Shown here: in pieces, positions 1-12,466 of the stretch
Layout: each line of letters opens with the position of its first letter
Position numbering within the stretch: position 1 is the first letter of the stretch
Assembly: GCA_022478985.1 (NCBI GenBank)
Contig: JAKSZP010009196.1
Coordinates: forward strand, 124,001-188,000
Direction of reading: 5' to 3'
Length of the DNA: 64,000 bases
Source of the DNA: Massospora cicadina
Lineage: Eukaryota; Entomophthoromycota; Entomophthoromycetes; Entomophthorales; Entomophthoraceae
The notes under the pieces: model-generated
Told to the model about the DNA's origin: nothing
What the model saw: the letters and a program-made list of their open reading frames with translations, nothing else
Databases searched by the model: none
Made by a program: the position numbers and the translations under genes

Positions 1-59
1 CCCTTTCCTCCAGCACTCACACACCCCTCAGGGTTAATGACCATATTCATCTGGTATCT

Positions 60-745
60 TATTGTGTGCCTGTATAAGATTCTGGATCACTGGCAGTTAT
101 TGGCAAAACTCCACTCAAGTTTCATATCCTTCATACCAGCAGCAGTGCCTTTGGCATTCTGGTTTTCTGTTTGGGTGCTATAGCACCTCAGCTGGCAGGC
201 CAGTCTAATTCTAACTTGCTGTCTGCCTGACAACTGGCTGCGACGTTGAGGAAACTAACCTCTGAAAAAACTTCCACGTGGTGGAACCTACCTCAGTTCA
301 GTGACATTTTCATACAATATTAGTCACCATACGGTGATGGGAAAAACGCCATCTGAATTGTTTTATGAAAGGAAGGTCAAATTACCACTGATTCTATATT
401 TGGTGGTTGAACCAACATTGGGGATGAGTGATGAGCAGTACTTACTCTATTTTTGAATATCCTGAATGGAATGCAGTTGCAAGCATTTGATAAAACCTTG
501 AAGAAAAAGATCAAGGTCAAGATGACTGACAATAAGAACTGACTGGCATTATCCAAATACCATGTAGGTTACAGGGTAGCCTATTGTGACACATGTGGCT
601 TTGGAAGAGGAAATTAATTAGATGTGCTGTGGTCAGGTCCATTCAATATTATTGCCAAGATGGCAATGGATGTATATTACAAAAAGAACCTTGCGGAGTG
701 AAGAATTGTTACCAGGGTCCATGCTAAGTACCTAAAGCAGTGGAT
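60..745 (+). pseudogene. Ty3/gypsy integrase fragment, core end and C-terminal module
   Basis: Broken integrase-coding DNA read on the plus strand in shifting frames. Around 130-260 a degraded match to the usual PQTDGQ region of the core is visible (read as PQLAGQS). At 325-405 the sequence encodes MGKTPSELFYERK, the typical end of a Ty3/gypsy core before the C-terminal domain. At 628-680 WSGPFNIIAKM matches the GPY/F module. Integrase would insert the element cDNA into the nucleus genome; this copy has several stops and frameshifts and is dead. The left part is cut by the window edge, so RT and RNase H may lie outside. A related piece is at 11146-11345. The family call is fairly safe; the exact lineage is not. 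Confidence 0.7.
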
Positions 746-1095
746 CCAAGAAAAAAATGAGAGTGTTCCCAAAGGACTGCTGAACTATTGAGATGGTCAT
801 GTCCTGAAATTTTTTGGTTAAGTTCTAAAAAAGGACCGCTGAACCAAAATGAATAGCTAATCTTAATAAATAAGACCTCTGAACCATGAAAACTGGTAGG
901 TCAGAGTATACCTAGGAGCCAGTTTAGTGAATAATAAATAAAAGGATGGATCGCTGAACTAAGTTAAGGTTATGTCCCATGTAAATTTTACAAAAAAATA
1001 AAAAATTGATAAAATATGAAAAAACTAAGAGTCTTGTATTTTATAATTTAAATGATATCCTTAATTTGGGGATGATTCCATCTAAGTCACCTCTT

Positions 1096-1110
1096 ATGGA
1101 GGGAGGATGT
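1096..1110 (+). repeat. Polypurine tract and probable start of a 3' LTR
   Basis: The purine run ATGGAGGGAGGA ends at 1107 and is followed at 1108 by TGTATGACATC, the usual arrangement where plus-strand priming meets the 3' LTR of a gypsy element. It lies about 360 bp after the integrase fragment on the same strand. I could not find the matching LTR copy or the LTR end. Confidence 0.45.
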
Positions 1111-3903
1111 ATGACATCAGGAGTAAATAAACTGTCAAAATCAATATGAGATCAAACGCTAGCAAGGGCTAAACCTACTTGAAGCCAAGTTCATTGAGAA
1201 GAAGCTGAGCCCTGAGAAAATGTGATGGGAGAAGAAAATTGAAATGTCAGTAATTTCAATTGTAATACTCCAATTAGGGAGGAAAGCAACAGAAAAGAAG
1301 GAGGTAGTCATCAAATAACCCCAAATAATCCTGATATGGCATCAGAGCCAGAATATAAGTTTTGAATGCTTGCTAATAGGCTTCATCAAGAACGTTGGAC
1401 ATGTGGGCTATCATAGAGCAAGGGATACTGGATGGAGGTTGCTAAATCATGCTCCAATCAGAGCCATGAGAGGGAGGTATCAATATGAAGCACCAGAGAT
1501 GAGGTAGTTGTGCAAAGAGCAAATGACATCCTGAAGGCAATGACTATGAGCTTCTTGGAATATAAAGCAGAAAGTGCGATGGAAATTGGGAAAGCTGGAA
1601 GCTTTGTGGTCCAACTTTAAAGGACTTGTACCACAAAATGAAGAGCATAGGCTGCAACATCTCAATCTAAGATGCTTGACAGATTGGAGGCGTTCAGAGC
1701 CTCAGCAAGGGCCTCAGTTACTTGGTTCCTTATTTCTGTATAGGGGAGCTCAAAGTGTTCTTGATTCCTGATAGCTAGTTCAGTTGAAAAACAGCTGTTT
1801 ATAATGTTGGCCAAGCTGAAAAGGAACTCTGGAAGCAAATCAGAGACGGCACAGAATGACTGACTGATATTGTATGGCATTGCTTCAAGAGGTTCAACAA
1901 TTATAATGGGATTATCTGCAAAAGGAGATGAATCTAGAAGAATATTAAAATCCAATAAAGAAACTGATGGGAGAGGGAAAGTCAGCCGCATTTTGTTTGA
2001 GATGGTCTTTTATTCTGGTTTCATTTGGATTGGATAATATTTGCAGTAGTTCAGTGGAAGGGCTACCTACATGTGCTTGACTTGGAGTATTGGTCCTAGG
2101 GGGACCATAAAAGAGATTTCTCTGAGCAGAATGACTCACAATTGGAAGAGACGGGCATCTTCAGCAGAAAGATTGTCAAGATATTGCTGGTACTGAGAGT
2201 TAAAAGAATTTGACATATGAGCTGAATGAAATGGGGGATGTCAGACTTTTTATAATAGTTGAATTTATCCACTTTGTTATAGATTAAGATCTAATTTACT
2301 CTAATTTTTGCACAATTAATTTCTAATTATTAAACAAACTCTTCAAAAAAAAATCGAAAAAATGATATTAGAAAAAAGTTATTAAGAGATAAATTAACCA
2401 GAGTGAATATCCGTCATTCTTATTTTTTCCATAAGAAATATATTGACAGTATTAACCTCCTGTCAAGGATGAGGAGGGAGATCAGAGAATCAAGGACGCC
2501 AAACCAAGTTCCTTAATATGTCAAAGGGTCATATGCCCTGACTGGGAGAAAGAACAGCTTTCTAGGTCTAAAATTGTTATAAATAAATTGGCTAGACTGG
2601 CACAGCAGTGGGTTATGAGGAACATATTCTGAGGAGGTGGTAGAAAGGAAGAAAAGGAAGAGAACTGCAGGCCAAAGGTTGTCATGAGAAGCGTTGAGTG
2701 TAGGATGGCTGTGCTCCACTGAAAACTAAGAAGTATTTGATTTGGTCTGAGGCAGCATTCTCCCGTCCTGATCCTAAATCTCCAGAAATATAGGCAAGAG
2801 GGGGTATGCGTTGTGAATTTTGTCCACCTTTCCGGTTTCCTATGTTATCTGCTTGTTTTCTAAGAATAAGTCCCGCTAGCAAATGAATCAGATATTGGTT
2901 GATCTCAATTTTAGGTTAATAATGTCCAGGGATTTTGGGTAACTTTCAGGGTTCAGATCTATCATGGATCAATCTGTACAAATGCTTAATATCTCGTTGG
3001 GGCAGAGTTACCAATGAAATTGAGGCATCTGATGGTTGATTGTTGAATAACTATTAGGTGACCAATTGGGATTGGTCAGGTTTCATCACTGACTAATTGG
3101 AAAGTTAATCAGCACTTTTGTAGCAAGCGATGCCACCTACAACTAGTGAATCAATCAGTTGGTTCGCGACCTGCTATAATGGATAAAAGTCCCATTACCT
3201 AAGCAGGCCGCTAGCTAAATGTGGTTGGTTTTCTGTGAACAAGCAGGAATGTTAGGGACACGTTTTCTGGCTCTTTCCATTTTCAGGTTTCTGGGATGTC
3301 TGACAGAGGAATCCCTAGCCCAATGATAAAGACCATTGCCAGAAGAGATTTCATAGGGTAATTCAACATCAATGGCTGCCATTTCATGGCTGAGGCGCTA
3401 ACCAATGAGTAAAACGCCAAACTCTTTTAAAAAATACCCCATTAACTTTGGTAATAAAGAAGACCAAATTAATTCAGATTTTACCTTAAATCTAATTTAT
3501 CAAAGTTATATTCATCTTCAGTTTATTGTTGTAGTACAATAATTGTGGACTCTACTGTGTAATAAAGAGTAAGGATCAGATATCTTTAGAAGAGAAGCAG
3601 ACCTTTGATGTGGTTCTCTGCCAACTCAGCGTGATGGGAACTAAGGAAGGGAACCTCTGAATCTGTGAGTGGACTAAGTTCAGCTGAGATAGGGAATTTG
3701 TCCCTAAAATGTTAATCTAATCATTTTATGTGGATCTACCAAGTTTAGAGTTGGACCACATTGATCTATTTATTCAACTATGGATAAAGTCATCATAATA
3801 TTATTTCTCATATATATCTAACACTATCAAGCAACGCAAATCATTCACATAAGTGACCTTTGCATTTAATCTCTAAGAACAATTGTCAACAAAGCCAGTT
3901 TTC
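1111..3903. other. Unassigned transposon-like DNA, no intact gene
   Basis: If 1108 is an LTR start, the first part of this stretch is LTR. At 1480-1990 the plus strand shows broken alanine/lysine/glutamate-rich coding that could be gag, but no diagnostic motif is seen. The minus strand has a 109-codon open frame at 1662-1991 that I do not recognise. From 2300 to 3900 I see only AT-rich sequence with scattered stops. Confidence 0.3.
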
Positions 3904-3955
3904 AATAATCATTACTCTTGGATCATCTAGTGCTAAAAAAATAATCATTACTCTT
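3904..3955 (+). mobile_element. Micro-insert of a retroposon tail with 16-bp TSD
   Basis: The 16-mer aataatcattactctt occurs at 3904-3919 and again at 3940-3955. Between the copies are only 20 bp, GGATCATCTAGTGCTAAAAA (3920-3939). That insert resembles the 3' end of the retroposon family at 61438-63324 (CACTAGTGCTAAAAA). The pattern is what target-primed reverse transcription would leave if cDNA synthesis stopped almost at once. Confidence 0.75.
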
Positions 3956-4269
3956 TTCCAAAGTAGAATAGTCACCAGCTCCAGTTTTTAACACCCATCT
4001 ACTGATTTATGTGGCAGTCAGACTCTAGAATCATGTACATGGTACTCTACCTGATCAATCCTATTTTTAATTTTCAAGTAGACATAATCAAACTCAAATT
4101 CAGTTTTGTCATGAGGAGTTCAAAAAATCATCAGCACTTGATGACTGGGGAGAGAAAGAAACCCTTCAGCATAATTGATAATAACTACATGATCCCTTAA
4201 AAAATGTGTACTGAGCAAGAGATCATAAATTGAATTATCCGAGGCAACAGCAGAGGTTGTTATCAACAA

Positions 4270-4460
4270 TTTATTAAATCTTATAAGTAAGGATGATTAC
4301 ACTCAAATACCTCTAGTGCAGAGAGGACCAGCAGTCCATATCCTGTATAGTGAGGTACATCTGGAGCCATCTTAATCCACTTCATAAGTTTGGAAGATAT
4401 GGCATTACCAGGTTAGCCACTATCCACAATGGCTAGGACTGGAATCTTCTGTCCTTCACT
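4270..4460 (-). pseudogene. Retropepsin domain of a Ty3/gypsy element (G)
   Basis: Read on the minus strand, about 4439 down to 4413 encodes LAIVDSG, the active-site D-S/T-G motif of an aspartic protease, followed by a stop and then residues like NAISSKLMKWIK, which fit the usual region after the catalytic triad. The enzyme would cut the element's polyprotein in the virus-like particle. It follows a gag-like region on the same strand. No RT is found downstream, so the element is truncated near 4250. Compare the related protease at 47850-48060, which has DVG at the same place. Confidence 0.6.
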
Positions 4461-4473
4461 GCTACTTGAGTCA

Positions 4474-6070
4474 CTAAGCTACCAAATTGTGAGGCAAAGT
4501 GAGGAACATAAGCGTCTCACTGACTGAAGAATAAGATAAAGTAGAATCTCCATCATCATTTGGAGACCCAATAACCTTCATCAATTCCAATTTAATAACT
4601 TTTTTGATATCATAAGATAAAATAGGTTTAGGTTGAGGATTAGTGGTGCTGTCAACATTTAGAGCCTCACTCTTCATGTTGGCCCCTCTTTTCACGCCAT
4701 ATCTCAATATCGCTCCCAACAATTTTGTGTCTGGTAATGGGTTCCATTACATTAAGTACACTATATCTCCTTTTTAACTCTACTACAATTAATCTGGGTC
4801 AGTTAGAGGTAGTATGATTTTTGTGAACTCATATTGACAATAGGATTTCAACCTGAGCTTTTTTAATATCCTTGATACAATTGAAATTATGTTTCAGGCC
4901 AATTATGTGAGTTTAACTTTGGTACATGGTTTTAAGGCTGAAATACTGCTGTGATGGCATCACCCAAATAAATTCTTTTAGTAGTCCCCAAAAATTGAGT
5001 GTTGGCATAAAAACGAATAGCTTTAGAGGGGCTTTCTCCCTTGTTCAACCAGGTGTTCATGAAAGCCTATTTCTGGTTCAAAATGGTTTGGTCACTTTCT
5101 AAATTCTTAAATTAGAGCTTTTTGAACTTGACTCCAAGATTGGCATCCCCAGAGGTGAAGAGCCATTATTTCTCTGGCATTACTACTTAAGTATGAACGA
5201 ATATGTTTAACCTTTTGATGGCCAATTGCTTCTTTCATTACACTCTAATAAGGAGTTCAGATATGAAGCAATACTCTTTTGTCCCAGGATGAATTTCTTT
5301 ATAAAATTAGATATAAAAGAAAAAGTTACCAGGTTCAATGAAGTATTAATGCCAGCGACCATGCTATGGGATGAGTATTCAATGTCAGTTTCAGTCAGTG
5401 AAGTCAGTACAATGATTTGTTTTTGGATAGTCTCTAATTATTATTTAAATTTCTATAAATTTGATTTTGATAAGTATGTGGTAGGCTTTTGATTTAGATG
5501 TTTTTTCAGAATCTGAATTGTAATTTGATGGGTTTGTAATTAGCTTCACATTGGCTTACTTGTTCATCAAGGCGTTTACAATTGTCATCCAATTGGAGTA
5601 TATTTCAATCAACAATTTTGGTAAAGCAGCAAAGCTATCCATTCACAAGAACAAGGCACTCAAAGTAAGTTGAGAGTCAAAGGGGCTTCCATTGAGGCGG
5701 ACCTTGCATCCAGTAGCCACCTTCTTACAATTAAGTCTTCAAGTTAGCTATAGTATTGGATATAGCTTCTTATCATGAATCATCATCTCCAGATACAGAG
5801 ATAGCAGGTCCTGGGGCCCTTGTCTTCCATCTGATCCAGAAGGACCTTCAGGCCCCTAAGTCCCATGAGGCCCTTCCATGATGTCTTGTTGGGATAATTT
5901 CTGACAACGTTTCTGCAAAAATTGTAGTATGACTTTGATTTGATTAATTCTCTGAGCCCAACCAACATCATATTCTTGGAATCGTTGATTGAATAGATCA
6001 TCAAGATACCCAGAGATCCCACTATCAATTAAAGCAAGTAGCATTTGAGCCACATTATAAAACGTCAATT
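4474..6070 (-). pseudogene. gag-like region of gypsy element G
   Basis: Several minus-strand frames make up a broken gag. The best pieces are at 5783-6068 (leucine/glutamine-rich helical sequence, start near 6068), 4930-5120 (an MNTWLNKGESPSKAIRFYA segment followed by more open sequence) and 4474-4722. Gag would form the virus-like particle and package the RNA. I saw no clear zinc knuckle. The call rests mostly on position, upstream of the protease on the same strand and downstream of a primer-binding site at 7371-7387. Stops and frameshifts separate the pieces. Confidence 0.4.
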
Positions 6071-7370
6071 GTCCAGAATAGCGTCTCTATTTTCATAAAC
6101 TTAGGCTAAAACAGTCTTATAATAGTTTACCACTGCTGAGTGTAATTTTTGAGACATTCTTAGTTTTCTGTTTAACTTAAAAATGATGTACTCCAAGGAT
6201 TTGACGATGATGATGCAACGCAGGATGTACAAAATGATGAAGTGAATGATTGTTACTAGTTACCAACTCAATAGCCAGTAGTTGGTTTAAATAATACAAT
6301 ATGGGCATTGTAGAGGGTACTGCAGAAGCCCTGGTGTGGAGAGAATAATCTCTATCAAAATAGCCCCTATTTAATTGCTGAATTGCAATTATATTGTTTT
6401 CAACATGAATTGAATACTGACGCTATCAAAATTAGGAATAGTTAATTCCAAAGTAGCCTAGAGCTCTAAGGCTTCAGGCTGCAGAGGAAACTTTTATATC
6501 TAGATGTAGTTGTCAGATAATTGCCATCTTAACTTCAGCAAAAGATTGTCTTGGGCAAGAATTGTCCCAATTTATCAATACATTGGCCAATTACAAGTCC
6601 AATCTCATGATAATAATATTTTGGATGAAAATAATGACACTATCAGCTAAAAGACCCTGGTTGAATCTTGGTGGAATCACACAAATTAGGGTAACACTTT
6701 TATTAATAAAACACAGGAAATAACACTAATTTGAGCAGTTGGCTTGTACTGATTGTGTGGGGGAATTAAGGTAGTCCTTCAGAGATCCCTCCCAATCTTA
6801 CAATGAATTTAGTTCAACACACACAGCGGAGATCTTTCCCTTATATAGGGTTGGAGGGGGCCTCACAGTGTGCAAATATTTTCCCATCAAATGATTTAGT
6901 AAAATATATCAAAACCTTACTTTATGGATCTAAACTACCTATCATCGCCCTTAATTGGCCGTTTTATGAAGTAAGGCGAGTTTCAAAGGATATGATAGGC
7001 CAACAGCCCATATTACCAAATTTGGATGCTCATAGCTTATAATTAATTTCTTGTTTAACTCACTTCAAGACTCAAGGTGATTTAATTACTCAACATTCCA
7101 ATATTGAGAGGACTATTTCTTGATCTCCCATCTGCCACTATTAAAAACCTTTTTAAAATCCCAATTTTAACTTTTATTAAAAATGTATTTCTTTTAGTGT
7201 AAGTGTTTTGTGGATATCCAGCTGATTCAGCGCCAGCAAGTGAAAAACTTGCCAGATTCCCACAGTAGTGACCCAGTTAGTCACACTTCTGGCACAATTG
7301 TGGGTTCCAATTTTACTGTCATTATTCTCCATGGCGTGATAGATGTTTTCACTTGCAACAGCTTGGAGCC
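6071..7370. other. Leader or inserted LTR remnant
   Basis: This lies between the gag-like DNA and the primer-binding site. At about 6830-6860 the minus strand reads CCCTATATAAGGGAAAG, a good TATA-box context, and polyadenylation-like AATAAAACA is at about 6705. A second, solo LTR may therefore sit inside the leader, but I could not define its ends. Small open frames at 6803-7042 and 7210-7455 look like chance. Confidence 0.3.
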
Positions 7371-7387
7371 CCCTGTAGTGAGCACCA
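7371..7387 (-). other. tRNA primer-binding site of element G
   Basis: On the minus strand this reads TGGTGCTCACTACAGGG. It begins with the TGG that pairs with the CCA end of a tRNA, and it is nearly the same as TGGTACTCACCACAGGG at 45653-45669, which sits in the same place relative to gag in element B. I could not assign the tRNA. Confidence 0.5.
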
Positions 7388-10019
7388 CTTTTTTCTCAGA
7401 GCATGGTAAAATAGTCAACCAGATGAGTTTGATATCTCTCAAGGCAATGGGATAGTAAAAAATGGCTGTGGCATCAAAAATAAGAAGGCTAAAGATGTAA
7501 TTTCAGGAGACAGAATATTCTTCAAAAACTAGTTACCAGAGAATCACTTAATGAAAGTTAACAAAAAAATCTTAAGGCAAAACAAAGGATGCTATTTTAG
7601 TTAAACTCCATACTTATATAATTTTGGATTGTCTTCAATGAGGTGGACTTCTAGGCTCTCTTTGTACAAGTTCTTTTAACCACTGTTGGAGTGTTAATTG
7701 ATATGATTTTCTAGAGGAGATTGGAGTTTATTAATTTAAAATTAGAAGCTGTCACTCTGGTGATAGCTGAAGATTCTGAAAATCAAGGTTTTGATGTAGA
7801 AATGACTCCTTCATCAATTATTTTAACACTAACTGAATCTTCTCAGGAAGTAGAGTCAATCTCATCTCCTTTATTATTCTGATGTCTAACAGTAGGCTTC
7901 CAAATAGAAGTGATTCTTTATCATATTCTATGGAGAATTAACTTTAATATATGATGAAATTATGCTTGACAAAGTCAAAGTTACAAGTCAATAAATAGCT
8001 GCCTTCTATGGGGCATAAATTCTCTTGCTGTTCTGTGAGAGTGTGGTTTGTTGTACACATATTATCGCTTTCAAGCATATTTTTATCTAAAGTGTTGGTA
8101 ATTCACATGCTCAGTGAGATTACAGATGCTTTATCAATGTTGCTAACATCATTACACATCACTGAACACCTGCATATGGCGATGTGAAAATTTCCATGTT
8201 ACCTTGATGCCATGATTCTTTTAAAACTCTTGAAACTTTATTGATTGAAATGTAAAAACTTGTTTTCTGTGGTTCAATGTGGACTTTGGTGGTTTTTTTT
8301 TCTATTTGTTCTTTATTTCTTATCAATGATCACTTTTTTGAATTGAATGTTGTGATTGATTGTGACATCATGATATAGTGGTTTGTTATCAAGCAACCAA
8401 TGTATCACACCAGATACTCTAGTACAAAATATTAGAAAATTTTTGAATCACATTTAACTAAGATATTCTGTACCAACTATAATACCAGAATCTTCCTCAA
8501 TCTAAGTACCATATGTGGTAATTTCTTGCTGACTTCTAAGATGCCTTGAACGATAGAATTTCTTGTCCTTTGCTATACTGGCCATACAAGTCATCAAATT
8601 TGATAATTTGAAGAGTAGTATTACTTGTGACAGTAATCATTGTTTTGGTTGTAATAATTTCATATTACAGTCTGGAATTGGTTTAAGTTGAAGACTTTTC
8701 CAATAAGCTTTTGGTGGTGCTACAGTTTTGTGTCTTAATAGATGACTTTTACAGTGTTGACAAAGTAGAGTTGATTTTTTTGTTTTAATTCATTTGGAAG
8801 ATATTATGGCTTTGTTGCTGGAAATTGGAATGTTGCAATTTGGTTTGGATAGCATCCTTTGACACTGATTTCACAAGTAATGAATCAAAATTTGTTGATT
8901 GTCTTCTTGAATTATCTACAACTGGCATTTAAACCTTATGTTGTTGACAAATATGTTACATGAAAATTTATGCTCTTTGGATGTCTCTGATGCACAGTAT
9001 TGTGATTGGCATTGTTTTTAAAGTGCCAATTGAGCTGCACGCTGTTTTGGTGTTTAGGCAACTCTTTGTTACACTTTGTATTGGCTATATAAATCTAAGC
9101 TTACATACTTTGCTTCAATATTTTTCATGTCTTTTTGTCCATATGGTTCTGCTGCTATTTTTCTAGCCACCTTTTTTGCTGAGTCACCGTTTCTTTCTTA
9201 ATTGTTGTAGGCAATAGGATCAAAGACAATTACTTGAACTTTAAGAATTGTTTTTGTAGATGGTACTTTTACATTCATTTTTATATACTTACCTCCAATG
9301 AGTGGTATAAGATGATCACTGTGACCACTCATGTGCAAGTTTCTTCATTTTTTCTTATTGTAGAGATAAAGCACAACAATAAATGGTGCTCTCATGCAAC
9401 TTAACGTGCCTCTAAACACAGGAACAGAAGAAAATAAGAAGATGTCAAAATAAAAACAGAGATGATGCACATGTAATATGGCATTAATTACTAGAGCTGC
9501 TGTTTAATGGCAAATGGCATGTTCTTTGCATCACCTTGTGTGCATCTCTTCTTTCTCTTGGTAAGTCTCACATGCACCATTCTCATGCACCACTAATAAA
9601 GAGAACTTGACAAGAGAACTGGCATCCACTTGTACAAATGCAATAGTCAAGCAGTCACCATAATACAAGTTACTATATAAATTTTATATATTACTAGTAG
9701 GTAGCCACAGTTTTTCCTTTGCTTATTAATGCACCCACTAGTTAATATATTATTGGATTTAAAAGATTAGTAAATTTATCTTGTGTTTCTTGAGTTCATA
9801 ACTTTATATTCATAATTCATTCTTTTAGCATGAGGCTAAGAGATCAAATTCCATTAAACCATTGAAAGGCAGTTGTTTTTATCAATTATCTTTAATTTTT
9901 ATAGCATGTTAATAGCACATTTTACCCAGTATTTTTTAAGTATAATTAACAGATAATTTTCATTTTCAAAGTAAGCCAACCATTAGCAGATAATATCATT
10001 TATAATAGTTTATATATTG
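7388..10019. other. Probable old LTR, then unassigned minus-strand coding remnants
   Basis: The first several hundred bases should be the 5' LTR of element G on the minus strand, though the terminal ACA is not preserved. From about 8300 to 9400 the minus strand gives long stretches rich in K, N, Q and S with few stops, including a CQHC-type pair near 8745. This could be decayed protein-coding DNA from a transposon I do not recognise. From 9400 to 10019 the sequence is AT-rich with no visible feature. Confidence 0.25.
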
Positions 10020-10640
10020 TTGTAAGTCTGGGGAGCAACCCTTGCACCTCAACTGCAAGGAATTCTCATTCCAACCAAAAATGGGGTGAAGAAGGTGGCC
10101 ATCATTATTGTGTCCCAATGCAGCTTAGCCCATCTGGTGTATGAGAGGTGGGTGATGGCATACCCCCTCAAAGTTACCCCCTTTTCCACTATCTCATCAC
10201 TCAAGAGTTGGTGCAGTTAATTAATGGGTGTTTGGAGGCGGCAGCAAAAAGAGGCCACTGCCAGCAGGGGAGTGGAGAGCATTCCTTTCCCTCATAACTC
10301 ATGGTTCCCAAAGAGGGGTCTACTGATATAGATAAATTGAGGTCAGCAGAATTAAGTCATCTGTGATATGTTCAGGTTTCAAATTCCACCAACATGTTCA
10401 CCATCTTTTGGAAAGGGTGGGACCAACCCTAGCAGGTTTGGGTATATTAAATTTCTAAGTACCCAATGGTACCTTCCCTATGTGGCATGGCCATGGGCGC
10501 ATCTAGTCACCTGCTGAATAAAGCATTGCTGATCCACCAAGTGGAATTGTGCTGGGAGGGGAAATTTAGTGCTAAAATCTGAGTGAAAGTTGGCTGGTCA
10601 GGAGGGTTTAATCCTTTTTTATAAAACTTTGAAATGATAA
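10020..10640 (-). pseudogene. Possible LINE ORF2 C-terminal fragment
   Basis: This block is visibly more GC-rich than its surroundings. On the minus strand it translates, across frames, to sequence containing REGTIGYLEI, which can be aligned with the GGMGLIDFES segment after the RT domain of the LINE at 12388-17620. Flanking residues (for example NALFSR before it) agree loosely. It may be an older relative of that LINE in the opposite orientation. No TSD or tail was found. Confidence 0.35.
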
Positions 10641-11145
10641 ATTGCAGAATCAAATGGGATCATGCAACCCTCAGTTCATGCATAATTTATATACTCCCCA
10701 AGCCCCTAGAACTTAAGACAACTGTCCTCCACAGATACAGTTATCATCAATTTTCTATTGTTTGTTTTAATAACCTTTTTTCTGTGCAGAATTTTTTCCA
10801 TTTTAATTTACACTCTCTTCTGCCATGCTGCTGTCAATAGGTGCCATGTTCCCCAGTCTATGCAATGACTGTGCCATATTGTCCATAATAACAATGTTGA
10901 TGTTCTCTCTCCTTGAATTGGGATACTGCTATAGTAGCCTCCTGAGGTTGTCTTCAATTGTGGATGGCATACAGCATTAAGATGTGGCATTGCTTTTAGA
11001 GATTCTTTCTCCATGGTGGTCAAAGTTTCATGACCTTTCTGTGCGCTCAGTAACCTGAATCACCAGAGTGGATTCAGGGTTCCCTGTGGGCCCAAAAGAA
11101 CCAACAGCAGCGGAATTAGTGGCTGCCACTGCAGCCATGGCATGG
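10641..11145. other. Unassigned stretch
   Basis: No motif recognised. A 71-codon minus-strand frame (10808-11023) has no features. The segment 11041-11145 is moderately GC-rich and may be the edge of the gypsy fragment that follows. Confidence 0.3.
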
Positions 11146-11345
11146 TTATTAGTAGGGGTTGGTCATAATGACATTTTTAGCTGTCACACCTTAATCATTC
11201 TCTTCTTGTCAAATATCAGGTCATATGGACAGCTATACCTCTAGCATTCTAGTTTTCATTCTAGTGTTTACTCACCCTGACTGGCAGGCTAGTCTCAACT
11301 TTATTATCTGGCTTCATGACAATTGGTAGATGGTTATCAATAAGT
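11146..11345 (+). pseudogene. gypsy integrase core fragment, related to 60-260
   Basis: The nucleotides at about 11210-11330 align with 125-250 (shared blocks include GCATTCT-GTTTTC and CTGGCAGGC-AGTCT). That places it in the part of the integrase core just before and at the PQTDGQ region. It is only a short, stop-containing remnant. Confidence 0.45.
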
Positions 11346-12374
11346 TTAAGAGTTATCAAACCTATTGATTCAGCCAAAACTACTAACATTCATTCAAACT
11401 AATTTGACCTATTAAAAAAAACAAAGCCACCCACCACTTGAAAATCCCATTTAAAATATCAAATCAGATAATTACTTACTAATTACTAAATTGGATAATT
11501 TGATAATTAGCTAATTGGCCACCAACCATTTGGCAAAACCATTTAAATTATTGAATCAACCAAAACAACCTGCTCAGCTGTAAAAATATACTGATTATCA
11601 TTAAATATATAAAATATTCACTTCTTATATATAAACTTTTATTTTACTATCATGATTAAAATCTGGCTTAAGATGTACATGGACCCCCTCTTACCCACCT
11701 ATATCTAAAATTTCCAAAACTATACATTCCATAGTTTTGGCTGAGCATCACATATACACACAGCCACACTTGCTCTTGTTAGGATAGACAGTCTATTAAC
11801 ATACAATCCATAATTACATATCTGCATACATACATACCCTAGAAATTATTATCATAATCTTGCATAAGCTTAATTGTTAAAATTATGCAATAATATTATA
11901 CTTTATAGTATACTATTATTATATCTATGTCTTTATTATTATCACTATTTATTTGTTATTATTTTATTATAAATTGCACAAGTTTAATTAGCAACCTTTT
12001 GTAACTAATTTTTTGTCAACTTTTTTATCTTGTTTATTTTAATCTTGTACATCCACCCCCACAACTTCCACCCCTCTTAATGAGATGTTCACAAACAGCT
12101 ATCAGATTTGCCATCTGCAACCCCAAAATCCTCACATAGCTGGTCTTCAGATTTTTCAGTTTCACCCCATGCCCTTAATTTTTAACCTATATGTACCCTC
12201 TATGTTGGAATATGTCCAGAATTAAGGTAGAATATTGTATTGTCATCTGAACTTATTAACTGTGAAAAATTAAATCAATAGATTTTGTCAGGAATGTGGT
12301 AATTGAAGGATGCAAAATCATAACACAAATAAGATTGTGAGTTTGAGAAAATTAAGTAAAAAACACATATCAAT
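11346..12374. other. AT-rich spacer
   Basis: Low-complexity, AT-rich DNA with short TTA/TAA runs. I see no gene, tail or TSD here apart from the LINE target site at its right end. Confidence 0.5.
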
Positions 12375-12387
12375 AAAAAATTGCTTT
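12375..12387 (+). repeat. 5' target-site duplication of the LINE
   Basis: AAAAAATTGCTTT here is identical to 17621-17633. The two copies bracket the LINE exactly: just after this copy the 5' UTR starts, and the second copy follows the AAATAAAAAC tail. Confidence 0.85.
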
Positions 12388-12466
12388 GCTTTTCTTTCTC
12401 ATAACAATCACTTTAGTTACTATGATTTGATTCAAACAGCAAATTGGATAATCACACACAGGAAAG

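Noticed and set aside
1662..1991. 109-codon minus-strand frame
   Set aside because: No recognisable domain, neighbouring coding signal uncertain; kept only as part of the unassigned stretch.
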